64,000 bases of DNA from Tyto alba. Taxonomy: Eukaryota > Chordata > Aves > Strigiformes > Tytonidae. Numbering within the stretch: the stretch's first letter is position 1; the number at the start of each line of letters is the position of its first letter. The notes beneath the pieces were generated by a model. It saw only the letters and a program-made list of their open reading frames with translations. It was not told where the DNA came from and did no database searches. A program made the translations under genes and the position numbers. Of the stretch, positions 49,500-63,400 are shown one piece after another. Location of the stretch: assembly GCF_018691265.1 (NCBI RefSeq), contig NW_024881303.1, positions 7,309,777 to 7,373,776 on the forward strand. The letters run 5' to 3'.

Positions 49500-52400
49500 C
49501 CTGTCAAAGAAGGACTTAAATCAGAGGCATTCTAAATGTGGATATCAAGGTTTCTATGACTTTCCATCAGCAAATAGTATAAAAGTAGCTTTTCCACCTT
49601 CCCTAGTTCATGTTGGGGAGAAGGAGTAGCGTGGCGTAGGGTCTGGACCTGTGGCTGAGGAGCTCAAGTGCTTTTTCTTCTCTTCTTGGTTGCATGATGA
49701 CCTCCTAAATGACCAGGGGACCGATCGCTCCTGCCTGTGAAAACGAGATAGCGGTGCTGCCGTTGCAAAGTGCTTTGAGATCTGCTGGTGAGATGTGTGC
49801 TACGTAAGAGCCATGTTTTACTGTTGTTAGCACACGTGGAAATTGCTGCAGGAGTATCTTCTGGGAAGATCTGACCGTGCTGGAGCCTGCCCTGCTCCAG
49901 CAGACTTTCCAGGGCTGTGCACAGCCCGTCCTTTTTCTCAGGCTGCTTTGGGAAGGCTGCTCCAGTGAAAAATAGTTGTCCAAACACACTGCCATCTTTG
50001 TACACACAGAAAGTAGCGGCTCTCCAGGGTCTGGGCGCTTGCTAATAGTGATAAAGGAGGAAAGAACTGCATATTTGCTAGAAAATAAGTGGACTTCAGA
50101 GAAAGGAAGTAGGAAAGACATTGTCAATCATCTCTGAAAATAGCCCACAACGGAAGGAAGGAGTTGGATGTTGGTCATTTCTGGTGCTCATCTCCCATTT
50201 CCGCTTCGGAAAATGTTATTCCAGCATCATTACAAGGCAAACCTTCTTTTGGGGAAAGACGTTTAGAGCCTGGCACTGCTTTTCTGTGCTATAAAGCATT
50301 TGAAGTAAATGTTTTGATTGACACTAGTAATTAAATTATTTCCCTTGTGATGGGTTTCTATCCTGTGTGTCCAGGGCAAGAGGCATCCTGTGGAAGTACT
50401 GCATTCCAGATAGGCAACTCATTGCACCCAGGAGGGATTGAGGGGGGGAAACCTGCACTTCTCTCCGTGGCTGCTGGCAGCTGGCAAGTTTCAGCAAAAG
50501 GTTTGATTGGGCTGAAAGCTGTAGTGAGCTGGAATGAAACCACGCAGCACTTTATGTACGGACCATGAGTGTGTAATCAGGCTGGATGTGAGTAATGAGG
50601 CTAGTAATAATAATGAGATTAATAATAGCTAATAGAATTCACTATTAGTTCTTAATTTGAAGCACTGCATGAAATATGTCCACAGTATTCAAAAAGACTC
50701 ATAGCTGGACCTCACCACAGCTCACAGTGCGTTCATAGCAACACTGATTTTAAAGACTTTCTGAATGTTCTCAACTCTGGACTGGTAGCAGGAGGAGGAA
50801 AGCTCCACTTCCACTTGTATTCGAAGGAGCTCTCTAAGTCATCTCAGGTCCCACCCAGCTCTGTTCAGTGGTGTGCCTCATTAAGGTCTCTATTCTGCAC
50901 ATCCTCAGCACCAGAACTTGTCCCTGGAAGGTGGATGCTCTGCCACCTTCTGCTGTCTCCACTGCAGGAATGATCTGCATTTACTTGAGCTTTTCAAACT
51001 TCTCCCAGCTCCTCTGACCTGTTAGTATGCTCACAAACACGGACAAGTGGTAGAAAGGGCTCTTGATGAAGTACGGGTATCTCGCCCAAGATGTATTCCC
51101 CCTGCTTATATGATTCAATGTACAAATGAGCGTTGGCACAAGGCAGTGTATTTTCTCAGGATTTTAACACACTTTTTACAAGGAGGTAACTCTCCTGTCT
51201 CTGATGGGAGGGATTATGTGCACTTAGCAAGTTGCTGGTATCATGACATGGACATGTGCACATGAAGCTTGCATGGCTGGGTGTGTTATGTCACAGGCCA
51301 TATCCTCAACTGTGTAAGCAACTGCAGAGCCACATCACTGTCAGACCTGTTAGCACTTCATTCCTGAAGAGCTTAATCTTGCAGTCCTTCCTACTGGTAC
51401 CAGCCCTTACTCATATGAATAATCAGCTCTTTCACTTCAGCCCTTTTAGCCTGTAAGCTGCTCTCTGTTCCTAGAAAATCCTCCATGCAAGGAACCTTTC
51501 CAGCCTTAGTGTTGTTGCTGCCATGTTCTTTACAACCATAATATTTATTCACTAAAAGCTACCCCCTTCAGTGTGACCTGGCTTTTGAATTAAGATGGTG
51601 GCAAAGAGCCTGCTGGCTTCGGTTCTGCAGGCTCAGAGGCCTCATCAAAGGAGCCACATCCTGTAAAGTGCTGAGCACTGTCACAGGGTCCAGGCAAAGG
51701 CTAAAACATGGGCCAAAAGGTTAATCACACAACTGACTCCACTACCACTCTCTGAAAATCACTCCCATACCGAATTCCTGCAGAGAGCTCAGCACTGTCC
51801 AGGGTTTAGCTCTGGTAGTCAATAATTTTCAGACTTTCATGGCATGTTATTAACTTCTCCAATTTAGTGGTTCTATGCAGCCCCAGTTCCTTAAATATCA
51901 TCTCTTATAAACTGCATGCCCTGACCTCTGAAAATGTAGATTCTTAATGAAATTCAGCTTTAGAAAATGCAGGTGTTGCAACACCCATTTTTACTTGGAC
52001 AACACATTAATGCAATTAGCTTCCCAAAGCCGTACTGTATGGAGAGAAATGCACATGAGAGCTGGAGGCTTCGTAAGCAACAAGTATCTCTTTTCTTTCT
52101 GGTGTCAGAATTAGGACACAAAAAGTTTCATGGGTGGTCCACAGTGAAGGGAGAAATCTTTTCCTTTCCTTTTCTTCTCCCTCCTCCACAAACAAGCAGT
52201 AAAGAATACGTTGCTTTCAGCAGGCAGAATGTCTCTATCACTTTTAATTGCACCTTTCAACAAATTTACTAACTGCTCCTTTGCCATTTATTAGCCAGGG
52301 ACCAGAGTGTGAAAGGTGGTTTTCTGAAGTGTGCTTCGGGAAGCTGAACTCTCTGTAAGGTTGGTAATATCTAACCCTGGGGCTTGTCTGGTTACATTTG

Positions 52401-53636
52401 TGCCCAGCCTAAGAGGTATATTTTTGACCTACAATAAAAATAGAGCCAGAAAGCTATATGAGATTTCATTTTCTTGGTTCTTAGAGAAAGAAGCTGCCCA
52501 CATTTGGTCAGATTTGAAGTGAATTGAGTGTTTTGTGTTGACTGTACTACATGGTCACAGGTTTCACAGATCTTTATGTCTACTCAGTGCCTTCTCATCC
52601 CCATGTTATATCTCCAGGCAGGTATCAGCAATGTTAACCAGATCACACCAGTTTAATTCCCAGTGCATCTCCTTCAGTGTCTTTAACTGTCCCCTAGAGC
52701 TGGATCCCCATTTAGGCACACTGCTTTATAACCTGGTGACCGTGGGAAAAGACTTTTTTGCGCTCTTTTATTTCAGCGTGTTCCCATGAACAGGGAATGT
52801 CTGTGTCCAAGCCCCAGCAGATTTTTGTTCTACGTGAGGAGAGGAGCAGCTGGCCTGGTGGTCAACCAGAAACGCTCTATGGTTGGCACAGAGGCGGTTT
52901 GTGAACAGAGATGGAGTTTCAGGAAGCTGACTCGCTCCTTGGCTTTGCTACAGGCTCCCTTTGGGGTTTTGCCCGTGGCACACAGATACCTCCGCTGTCT
53001 CTGAGCACCAGGTACTCTGGGCTTTCTTTGAGACATTTTGTCTCATCACTTCTACTAGCAGAATTAGATGTGGGCAGATGGGAGAGGCTCTTGCTTCCCC
53101 TTCTTGACCTACTTTGATGTTCTTCCCATCACAGCAGCCACAGAGGGGAATTGGCTCCATCTCACAATTCAGTAGCCAGAGCAGCCCCTGAGCCCCACGG
53201 CTTGTCCTGGGTTGGGGACAGCATGACCCCCTGGCGAGCCACCGTGCTTGCCTTGCTCGTAGCCTTCAGAGGACGAAACCTCTGCCATCCTCAGAGCTGG
53301 CACAGGCGTAACGTTCGGCCCTGTAAATTCAGCCCCATGGAAGTAGAAAGTGCTCATGTGTGTAGCTCAGGTCTGAAGTCTTACTACACATAAAGCAAGC
53401 TGCCATTAACTTCGTAACAAATTTGAAGGGGAATTTGCTGTTTGCTGTGAGTATTGGATTAGCAAAATCCTCAGGACTGGCACTCCCAGTTTGAGTATGG
53501 CTTGGACCACACCTCAAAAGAGTTTTTAAGAAAGGAGAAAAACACTGACAGGTTAAACTGACTTTTTTACAGACAGATAGGATGGTTATCAGTGTTGAAA
53601 ATATCTTCAGATGTGTATTTCTTCCCGGTAAAGTAA
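49500..53636. other. Non-coding DNA, no gene recognised
   Basis: Mixed composition, no recognised repeat. A short TAAT/ATA-rich stretch occurs at 50590-50650. Open frames on both strands are unremarkable. Confidence 0.5.
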
Positions 53637-53852
53637 AGCTGAGTCAATGACCGTATCTATGCATGGCAAAAGGAAAACAGCTACATCTTCTCTGGGCTAA
53701 TAAGTACGAGGGTTCCCAGCCCGAGATCCTCACAGTGCCTAGCAAAAGGGGACGTATGGAAACAGCCCCTCTCAGCTATCCTTCTTCAGACTGAGAGAGG
53801 AAAACATCAGCTTTCTTTTCATAAATATTTGATTTCCATGAGATCAAAATAG
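53637..53852 (-). repeat. 216-bp inverted duplicate, copy B
   Basis: Reverse complement of 32765-32980, with 214 of 216 bases matching by hand. Flanks differ from those of copy A. The AP-1/NRF2-like core appears as gctgagtca at 53638-53646. The two copies face each other across about 20.7 kb, a geometry that can support inversion by homologous recombination. Confidence 0.95.
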
Positions 53853-56800
53853 TGTGACTTTAGGATAGCTGATCAGAGATCCAAAATAGGTTCAGTGCTG
53901 AGCAATGGCTTCACAGGGACTACGCAGCCCCTGCCAGTGTTATAGCACTAGGGCTGAGTGTGTGCATCTCAGAGTGTGCATCTCAGGTAGAGAGAGATCA
54001 GCCCATGTCACGGGGCTGACAAAGTCAAGGGGTACTCTGGCAAGCTACTCTCCTTTTGGAGCACCACTACCCTTAACTGAGAGAAAAAGGAGAAAACTGT
54101 TTAAAAAAAAAGCTTCCCTGTCTTCTTTATGCATTCCTCCAATGTTGCAAAATGCAGCTTCCTTGACCAGATTTTTTTATATGCTGCAATTCCATCCAAA
54201 AGATGGTAAATTTATAATATTCATAAATATATGCTTATATCTTATACATAGCTACTTTTTAATATTTTGGTGCAATGTTTTTCAATTTAATCTGTCCTGG
54301 ATGTGCCTTCAAATGTGTCATTTCCTCCCGAGGACTGTAATTTTTGCACTGTGGGCAAAGAAGTCTCAAAAGAATAAGGTTTTTCAGGGAAAATATCCAG
54401 GGCACAATATCTGCTTTCATAGAGCTCTGGACATGCTGTTTGTCATTTCCTAATCTTACTTCTGTTTTTTTTATGCTGCTGGAGACTAACTTCTGGTGGC
54501 AAAGTCCTTGGACAGAAAAAAGTGAATATTTTGACCAATAGCCTGAAATCACACATTCTTTCATTGAAAACAGTTAATTAGGAATTGAGCTCCGAAGTTA
54601 ATTTCACCAAGGTCATTCACTGTTCTATTGGGTCCAGTGACCCTGTCTTAAGTAATCACAGCATTAACATACAAGGTTATAGCTTTCTTTTCAGTTGATG
54701 ACATAATCTCTTTAATTGGTGTCAGGAGGCCTGCTTATGAAAGAACCATGGAAAACACCTATAGACTATAATTTTACTTTCCCCATTCACAGAGCAAATG
54801 AAACAAGCCTTAAGAATGTACTAGAGGCTCATTACATCTCCTAGCCTGTCAACACAAAGCCCCACCATTTCAGCCAGAGCATTAGGAATGATCAATTCTG
54901 TTTACTTCTAACTTCAGTCTGTGAACTATTAACCTTTTCAGCAAAACTGGTGAATAGTAAATGTCAGATAATCCTCTCTGAGAAAGTTAAGAGGGTAGAT
55001 AATGCATTTTAATTGATTAAAACTTGCATGAACAAAAGTTTAAAATATCAACAGGGGAATCCCTCACGATTCCTATTTTTGGTGGGACGTGATCCAACTA
55101 TTCTGCGTTGACCCCAGTGCCCACTTTAATTTTATCTTTTCTGAGATAAAAGTTTTCTAAAAACTATACCTGAAAATTAATATCTTCCTTAGCAGAAATT
55201 CTGCTTTTAGAAGACAAGGTCCCTTCCGCAGCTAGTGTGCACAGGCTCAGCAGGAGTGGGGCTACACAGAGTTAGGCTACAGCAGGATTTACACAGGTTG
55301 TCATTGTAGGTAGATTTAAACAAATATCCCTGTTGACCATATTTACAAAGCCCCAGAAATAGGTGTAAATACTTTAATGTGTTCTTTTCATTCTATAGTA
55401 CCAGGAGATATTGCTTGGATCTTTTTTTTCTTTTTTCAACAATTTGGACTCTTCCATATTCTATAATTGATTCAACTCCTTCATAGGGAATTTTCTTTGT
55501 AACTCCTATGAAATCTGTTGGCACTGTCTGAGTGACAGAGGGTCTTAAATTCTGTAGTAAACAACACTACATTTTTGGAGATAGCAAGATGTATTTCACC
55601 AGCACCACAATTATTCACATCATCTGCTTTTTTTTTTTCTTTTTTTCAATTGAATACCTCTAACCCTTACACTGTTTCAGGTTTTTAGCATCTCTTTAGG
55701 GGGTTCACATAACCCACTTTTCTACAGTTGCACATTACCTTCTGATCATTCCCAGCTTTGTGAAGCTCTCCCTTATGTTCATCTTCTATTGGTTTATCGG
55801 TTGAAATCTTCTTCATAATTTTTGTACAATTTTTATTTTCTGATTGAAAATAATTTTTGGTTTTGTTTGAAAAAGGGAAGAGAAATTTTGAAAATGAATG
55901 AATTGTTTTCAAGCGAACAATCCTTTTTAAGAGAGAAACCTTTAAAGATAAAAGTACTTTTTCTTGGTTGTGGGTGCACAACATATTCATGGCAGTTCTT
56001 CCCAATCCTTTATTTTTTAACAGGCTGTGTTAAATTCACATTGGATTGAATACTGCTTATATTAACCCTCATCTTCAGAGACACGCTATTAAAATAAAGG
56101 AAACAAAGAACCCAACTTGTTATTTGATACACAAACAATGCAAAAGACTGGCAAAAGCATTGATATGGAAGAGAAATTGTTAAGCATGTTTCAGTAAGCC
56201 AGAGAATAAACTCAGCATTACCCATCTCTTATTAGAGAAGCATTATTCCACTATTATCCTTATTTTGTGAGATGATCCCAACAGAAAGCCCACACCAACT
56301 GCGCCTGGCCCTGATGCACTGAGCACAAAAACCCCAAGAACTGGGTGTAAGTTATCAACTGAAATGCATCCATTGGCAATTTTTTCCCCCAACTTGCTAC
56401 GGCTCAGACCAGTCTCATACAACAAGCTGGGCTCTATGGATGAAGTCAGCAGGCAAATGGATGGTTAATTGGGCAGAGCAAATTTGGGGACCAGGCGAGC
56501 CCTGGCCACATCTCTCCCCTTTCACAGGCAACAGTGGTGACAACACACCCAGCAAGGGCCTGGTGGTGCTCAGCCCCACAAAGGGAAAGGGACATCTGGG
56601 CAGGAAGGGGCATCTTTGGGTTATAGGTATGAGTGGGGAATGTGTTTTATCACCCTCGGAAACACTCACTGGGTAAACAATGGCCCTTGCCTTTCATCCC
56701 TTCCCTCTCTAGGAGAGCAGAGGGTGGAAACAGCTGAGCTTGAACAAAATCCAGGTGGGTCTGCTTTGATGGGATAAAGCACTGTACCCATCAGCCTTAT

Positions 56801-57344
56801 CCTGACCTGTTCAGATGCCAAGTGATGCTGTTGTGTGAGCATCAGATTATACTGTCACCTTTCCCATATTCTCTTAGCTGGGGCCTCAAGGTGTTTTTTT
56901 TCTGTCTTTTATGTAGCTTTTGGGGGGGGGGAAATCTCACTGCTGTTTTTACTTGTGTACAGGCACATGAATTTTTTTTTATACTGTGGATCATGAAGAG
57001 AAGTTGGCTCTAATGTCCAGGAGGACAGTGCTGTTCTACCTGCACCACCAGTGCTTTAGACAGTGAAGTGATGGGTGCAGCTGGGAGCCTGTTTTGTTAT
57101 CCAAGGAAGGTGGGTTTTCATGATGTTCCCCACCTGTACTGTGCTCTGAGACTCATTGGAATCAGTCCCCTCTCCTCTGCAGTCTAAGCTTTGGGTGTAA
57201 CAGTGTGCTCTACAATGATGTGCCTGATTAGTCTTATTCCAGAAGGAACTCCAGATAATTTGAGGCATTACCACTGGTTTATCTGGGGTTGCACAGCTGC
57301 AGAGTCAACTGGGTGACATCAACGGAAAAGCTTGCCATGTGTTA
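53853..57344. other. Non-coding DNA with a candidate conserved AT-rich block
   Basis: An open frame of 182 codons starts at 53905 but shows no recognisable domain and includes a low-complexity hydrophobic stretch; I treat it as chance. The block near 54560-54740 has ttaattagg, ttaattgg and other homeodomain-like sites and few repeats, which resembles a conserved non-coding element. A run of about ten G residues occurs near 56921-56931. Confidence 0.5.
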
Positions 57345-57460
57345 TTGCCATTATCTGCACTTGTGGAGCTCCCAGGATGCTGAGCCTCTACTGTGCTGGG
57401 TGCTCTGCAAACAGGACAAATGAACCGCTTCCAGCCCAAAGAGCTGAGTGTGTCAACTGG
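57345..57460 (+). mobile_element. Possible relic of an ancient L3/CR1-type LINE 3' end
   Basis: The phrases ctactgtgctgggtgctctg, caaacaggac and cagcccaaagagctga follow the order seen in the old amniote L3/CR1 3' tail, which in memory reads 'tgtgctaggcgctgtacaaac' ... 'gccccaaagagctt'. The match is degraded and from memory. No coding remnant is visible. Confidence 0.4.
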
Positions 57461-60400
57461 GCTCAAACCCCTCTTCAGAGGGCTTGTTTTCTCCTGCTGA
57501 GTTTGCTGTGGGCATCCCTGTGAACTGGATGGGGCTGTAGTTTCTCTCCCATTACCGGCTTCTCTCCTTCTATTAGCTTCTAGCCTCAAGGCAAGACCTT
57601 CCAATACGTCGTGGGAAGACACCCAGCACCCCTGGTCCAGCACCCTCAGCTATCCTGGTGGTGGCAGCAGTGACACTGCTCTGTGAGGAGCACTCACCCA
57701 GACTCCTGCCATGGATCACAGTAGAGTTCACTGTGTCAAGACTTAGGTCTTTTAAACTTACAACCCTGTTTATTCTTCATGTTTAGATAATCATTATCTC
57801 AAAGCACAACCCTGACTTCAATGCAGAGGAAGGGATGTGTGTATCTGTGGGTGCACAGGTCATACAGGCTTGTTTGTAACTTATTGCATGGATTCAGTAA
57901 TAAAATGACTCTTCTCTTACAGTGCTACTTCTTAATTGTAAATTATTGTAAAATATATCGTGTCCTCCACACCCCAGATTCTTTTCAGAAGGAAGGCAGC
58001 TTCCTTCCAAGGCAGAAACACAATTTTCTTATTTGTCTTCTCTTTTTTGAAACTTGTTTAAGTCTTTAGGAGGCAGTTTTGCCCATTTAGCCACAAAATG
58101 CATGTGCGTGCATGCGTGCGTGTGTGTGCTTCCACTGAAAAGAAGGGAAAAAACCCACAGGTTTGAGTTTGTACAATGTTTGCCCCTTTTCCCAGCAGGG
58201 ATGGGTTTTGAGAGCCAGGAGACAAAAAGCATGGCCTCAACAAGCTGAATTTAAAAAAGAACATCATTTTCATTATGTAGTCAATCTCAATTACAAGCAA
58301 ATGTTTTCTCTGTTGAGACTTTTCTCTTTTCAGAGCATTATGCAAGCCTCTTTTGTGGGTTGAGAGAAAGGATCAGTGGTCAATAGGGAGCAGAGTGTTG
58401 TGTACAGTGGATTTTTGTATCCTTTAGTCTACTACATAATGCGTTTTGTCAGGAGAACAGCCCAACATCCTGAGCAGATTTGCTGAATTAAAGAGCACAG
58501 CAGGGATAGGAAACTTGTTGCTAGGTGACTGACAACTGCTGCATGTCAGTATCTCTGCGCCGGAGGTTACTCTTCCCTTTTCTTCCACCACTCAGTCTTG
58601 CCTTTTAATCTGCATCTATAATTAACTCTCTTAATACCGTGCAGCCATTTCTTTCCCTTTTGCTTCAGATGGCTGTCTTGCCATTATTTATTCTCGAACA
58701 GAGAGGAAAAACTAATTTTTGTGCTTCGCTTGGCGGAGAGAAGTTGGGAATTTTACGCAGCGCAATGTCTCATGTCTGCGCTGGGATGAGGTGGCTCTTA
58801 AAAGGCATTTCAGAAGTTATATGTTCTTTGTTCATCTTAATGCTCAGTGAAACATTTCTGTGTTTACCATTCTTTCTGAAGCCTGTTTGTTTCAGTTCAA
58901 CTTAATTGAAACGTGATTGCTTTTAACTGTTTAGGTTTGGTGACCTTCCAAGCTCTTTCACTTGTGTATTTTGCAAAATAGATTTTCTTTGTATGAGGTT
59001 CTTTCTTCAATGACTGGAAATCCAGGGCTGCATCTGGCCTAGATTTGTAGTGGCAGAAGTCAATTAGAAAACAGTGTTTACCCTGCTTATTTTTACTCTT
59101 ATTTTTCCTGTGCAGTTCAACAGTTACCCATATTTATGAAGTGCTCTGTTGTTCCAGTGATGGATCTGCATTCAAGAATTACATGCCTAGTTTACACCCA
59201 TCAGTCATCCTGGAAATGTATTTATTTTCCTTTTAGTTTTTATTCCAAGAGCTGATCCAAAATACATGGTATTTAGTGAATGTCCTAATTGCAGGAATGT
59301 AATTATTTTCTTGGGTTTTTTTAATTAGAAAATGACAAAAAAAAATTCTATGCTAACCTTTATTCTGGGTGCTCTTTAAAATAGAGCACTTTTTTCTGCA
59401 TCATATGTTCATGTGTTTCTGGGAAGGTGAATTCAGAAGTTCAAAGGAATTAAAACAACAATAAAAGCTCTAATTTTTTCTTACAGGTTTGTAAAAAAGC
59501 TGCAATCATGGAAAGCATGTACCTTAGACATTCTTTATGCTGAAAATTAGATGGCAATTTAAGAATAGCCAAGTAGATGTGAGAAGTGCTGCTGGTGAAA
59601 ATAGGTGGCAGTCATTGCTCCTAGGGGACTGTCCCCTGTTTGCCCAGTAGAGTGCTGAACTTGGGTAATTTAAAGCAAAAAAACCAATCCCAAAGACTGT
59701 TAAGTAGCTGTTTCTAAGCAGGAATTCTTTCCTCACCAGTGCAAAAGGCTTTAGTGACACCAGGAGCTGTAAATTATATCACTCACTATCAGCTTCTCTG
59801 AAACAGGTCCACTGGGGCCAGATTCAGTCGCCGGGAGCAGGTAGCATGATGAGCACTATCTTATTAATGTCCATCACCTCCAACCTCATGTTCATAGCCC
59901 AGGAATGTCAGTTGGAGGGTCCTTCACCTGTAACTGTGGTGGTGTTTCTCCTTCCCGTTAGCCAAGGGCAAAATCCTTCCTGGGGAAGCCCAGATTCACA
60001 TGGGGTGAGGAAAAATTTGCAGTTCTTGGAGGAGCAGCACACGCAGGAGAGGAAAAACGGCGAGAAGACACCAGGATGGGGCTCTGTTGGCATCCAAGCC
60101 TTGAATAATGGGATAAGAGAGAATCCACAGGGGCTGATCAAGAAGTACCAAGCACCCATAAATGACCAACCTCTTCAGCTGATACTTTCCAACCTAAAAA
60201 AGGTACAAATCTAGTAGCACTCTTATTAGCTTCTTGGGATCCAGAAAAAGGAGATAAAGACCTTAGCACTTAAGGCAAAAGTCTGGAATTGAACTGCAGA
60301 GATTTCATCCTTTTTTGTGCATGAGGAAACCAGCACCAGTGTTGAATAAAGCAGTTTTGCCTTATGCTCTTCTGACTGCTCTGAGACCGGAGTTTGCTCT

Positions 60401-63400
60401 TCAGCCTTTGTACAAGGTTCAAGTGTGCTGGGACAGGAGTACAAATCTGGGGCAGGCTGACATGGGATGCATGGTCTAAAGGGTAATCTCTCATGTACAG
60501 CACGTTGTGGTAGCAGGGTTTTGTTAGAATGATGTTCAGTGTGTCCTAATTTTTTCACAGTTGTATGTCACCCATATTTGTGCTCACACATTTTGCAGTG
60601 AATTTTGGCCAAGTAGAGCAAACGTTGACCCTTTTGTGTGATGTTGTGGATCAAGTTCTATTCCCTTTACTCAGGTAAATAGTCTCTTTGAAGCCACCTG
60701 GAGAAAGTGACTTGGATTCATGCTACTACTTGGGGGACTGGCTGTGAATTCAAGCAGTTCCATTAGTTAATCTGAGTTGTAATCTTCATACTCACTGATT
60801 GATATTGAAAACTTAGTGATTAAATTCTATGCTATTAGTGACAGGGTCAAGTCCATGGCAGTCCTCCAGCCTCAGGCTCCTGCTCTAAGCACAGGAGCAA
60901 GTTCTTGTCTTTCTCTCCCTGACTTGCAAGGGTAATGGACACACAAGTGTTATGGCAAAGTAGATGAAAGTGGGCTCTTCCTGCTAAGTAAATAAAAGAC
61001 TGTAATTTTCCTGAGTGCAAGCTCTAATCCCAGAGAAAGCAACTGCAGCATCATACAACCCATTCAAGTTTGCCTTCACCAACCCCTGCAGAGTGCATTA
61101 CTGCAGGAAAACAGGCTTTCCAGCAAGAAAAGCTAGTACAGACCACCTCCATTCTCACTTCACACCTTTCTTTCCCCACATCCTTGGTTTCCAAGCTCCC
61201 TTTTAGCTTTTTCAGTTTTTAACATACTCCTTGTTGCAGGTGAAGATGTTGCCAGAATCTGCCACTGCAAAGCTGAATGAGACCTTTGCACACACTGATC
61301 CCCGGACATGAACAGGAGAGGAGAAGGGAAGATTAAATGAGATGGTGGGAGAGAAGGAGACAGCACAATCAGGAGGAGAAGATCACAGTCAGAGGTAGCT
61401 CTAAGCAAATGCCAACACTGACCAGTTTCTGGACACAAGGTCTACCCCGTATGAGGCTGTTTTCCCAAGTGTTGCACATAAAACTATGATAAACTCTGTG
61501 ACCCTACTGGCTGTACCTGTGTTGCCCTTGCAGGAGAAATGCATTGTATGGGGCAGGAAGATCATGAGAGAAATGGGATACATGGCTCTCAAGGCCACGT
61601 GTAGTGTCTACTGCCTTCTGAAGCTTCCAGGATTCTTCAGGAGAGACATCCTTGCCATGCCAAACCAGGCCTGTGAAGTACAAGGACACGAAGAAGGGCA
61701 GTAAGACAAACGATGCCAATAACTACTCTGAGGTGCCACCCGCTTGCCTGCTCTCCTCCCTGGGACAGATGAGATTCAGTCCCTTCCTCCAGTGAAGGGA
61801 ACCAATTCTCAATTCATATCCCACCTCTTTCTTTTCCTACCTTGCCATGCAATAGATCTTCTACTTGGCTGTATCCTCATTTGTGCAGCACTGGAGACAG
61901 ATCACTTTTTCTTGCTATGGATTTGTTTTCTTACTTGGAAAAAAATCGTCAAATACCCAGCTGCCTCCATACAAATTCTGAGATAGAAGGTTAGGTACTG
62001 AGTGAGGAATACGACTGAGCATCAGTCATCATACCTGCTTTGAAAAACATACGTAGTCACCAGCTAGGGCTTCAAATAGACTCCCAGGCACTCCTTTGCT
62101 GGGTAACACGTAGAAAATACTGCTAATAAAAGATTGTGTTGCCCAACCACTTCTGAAAAAGCCAGACTCTAAGGGTAGAGGAAGAAGTGTGGAGTTGCAG
62201 GGCTGGAACAAGCAGCCCCTCAGCATGGGGAGGTCCTGCTCAGGGCTGTCCAGCCAGCTGATCTTCCTCAGTGCAGGTCTTTTTCACTGTTAAGAGAATA
62301 AACGTAGGCTTAGACATGTAAATTGGAGAACACAGTATGTGTTTCATATCCCAAACTATCCTTGACCCACTAAAAGAAGCATCTCTGTATCTCACGGATT
62401 CTCTCCTGACTCGTCTTGAACTCCCTTATTAATAAATTTATGGACTCTGAGATGACTTGACCAGACTGTATTCTTGTCTAAATTTAGCAGTCAATTTCTT
62501 TTATTGCTTCGGGGCTGCACTGAAGAAGAATCAACAAAAAAGCATCCCCCCTTTTTTATATCACTGGAGTTGAAAGTGCATTTGTGTGAAAATGGATCTC
62601 AGCTTGGAAATAACATCAATTAATTATTTATTAAGCACACACTGGGGACAGGCTTTTAAAAAAAAAATCACATCGCACATCTTTTCCTCAGAGTCACTTG
62701 TTTCTCTTTTGTTTGCTTGTTGTCTGTGTTTTGCACCGGGTCTGCCAACACAATTCCCTGGACCCAAATGCTGCTACAGGAGACTGTGGTGAGAAAGCGG
62801 ATGTCTCTGAGCTGACACAAAGGAAAGAGCTGCTCTTGGTGATGGGCTGATGCCGTAGCTTCTTTGGGGCAGGTTTCTGCCATTTCAGAAGTCTATAAAG
62901 CATCTCCCATATTTTAATCCACTCTGCTGAGAAATAAAATTAAATCCCTGCAGTGAAATCAATAGGACCAAGTAAAACTTATCTGGAGCCATCTGCTGCC
63001 TAGTTAGAGCACAAAGACAGACAGTTTCCCAAATTACTCTTTCAATGGAAAATGAGTAGCAGGTTTTATAACAGAATTTCGTCTTGTGGGAAACCAATCA
63101 GAAATGTTTTTGTATCCAAACTTAGTCCCTAGCTGCATCTCTCATAATCTCTTACTGAGATTCCAGTTCTGGCAACTGTGAAAGAGTCTGCTGTTTTATT
63201 TTGTTGAAGAAAAAAACCCAGTGGGAATTAGGTTAAGGTCTCCTCTCTTTGCCCCAGTTATCAGTCATTTGAAGAGTAGTTGGTTCAGTGTCTTACTTTA
63301 ACTCATTTTCAAAGCTCAGACATGTTGGAGTGATGAAAACCCTCTCTGCATCTTCACTGCAGACTCTGGTCACTCTTCTTTGCACCCAAGCAACTGCCTC

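Noticed and set aside
53905..54453. Plus-strand open frame of 182 codons
   Set aside because: No known domain, mixed basic and low-complexity hydrophobic segments, and no splice or promoter context. Long but compatible with chance.
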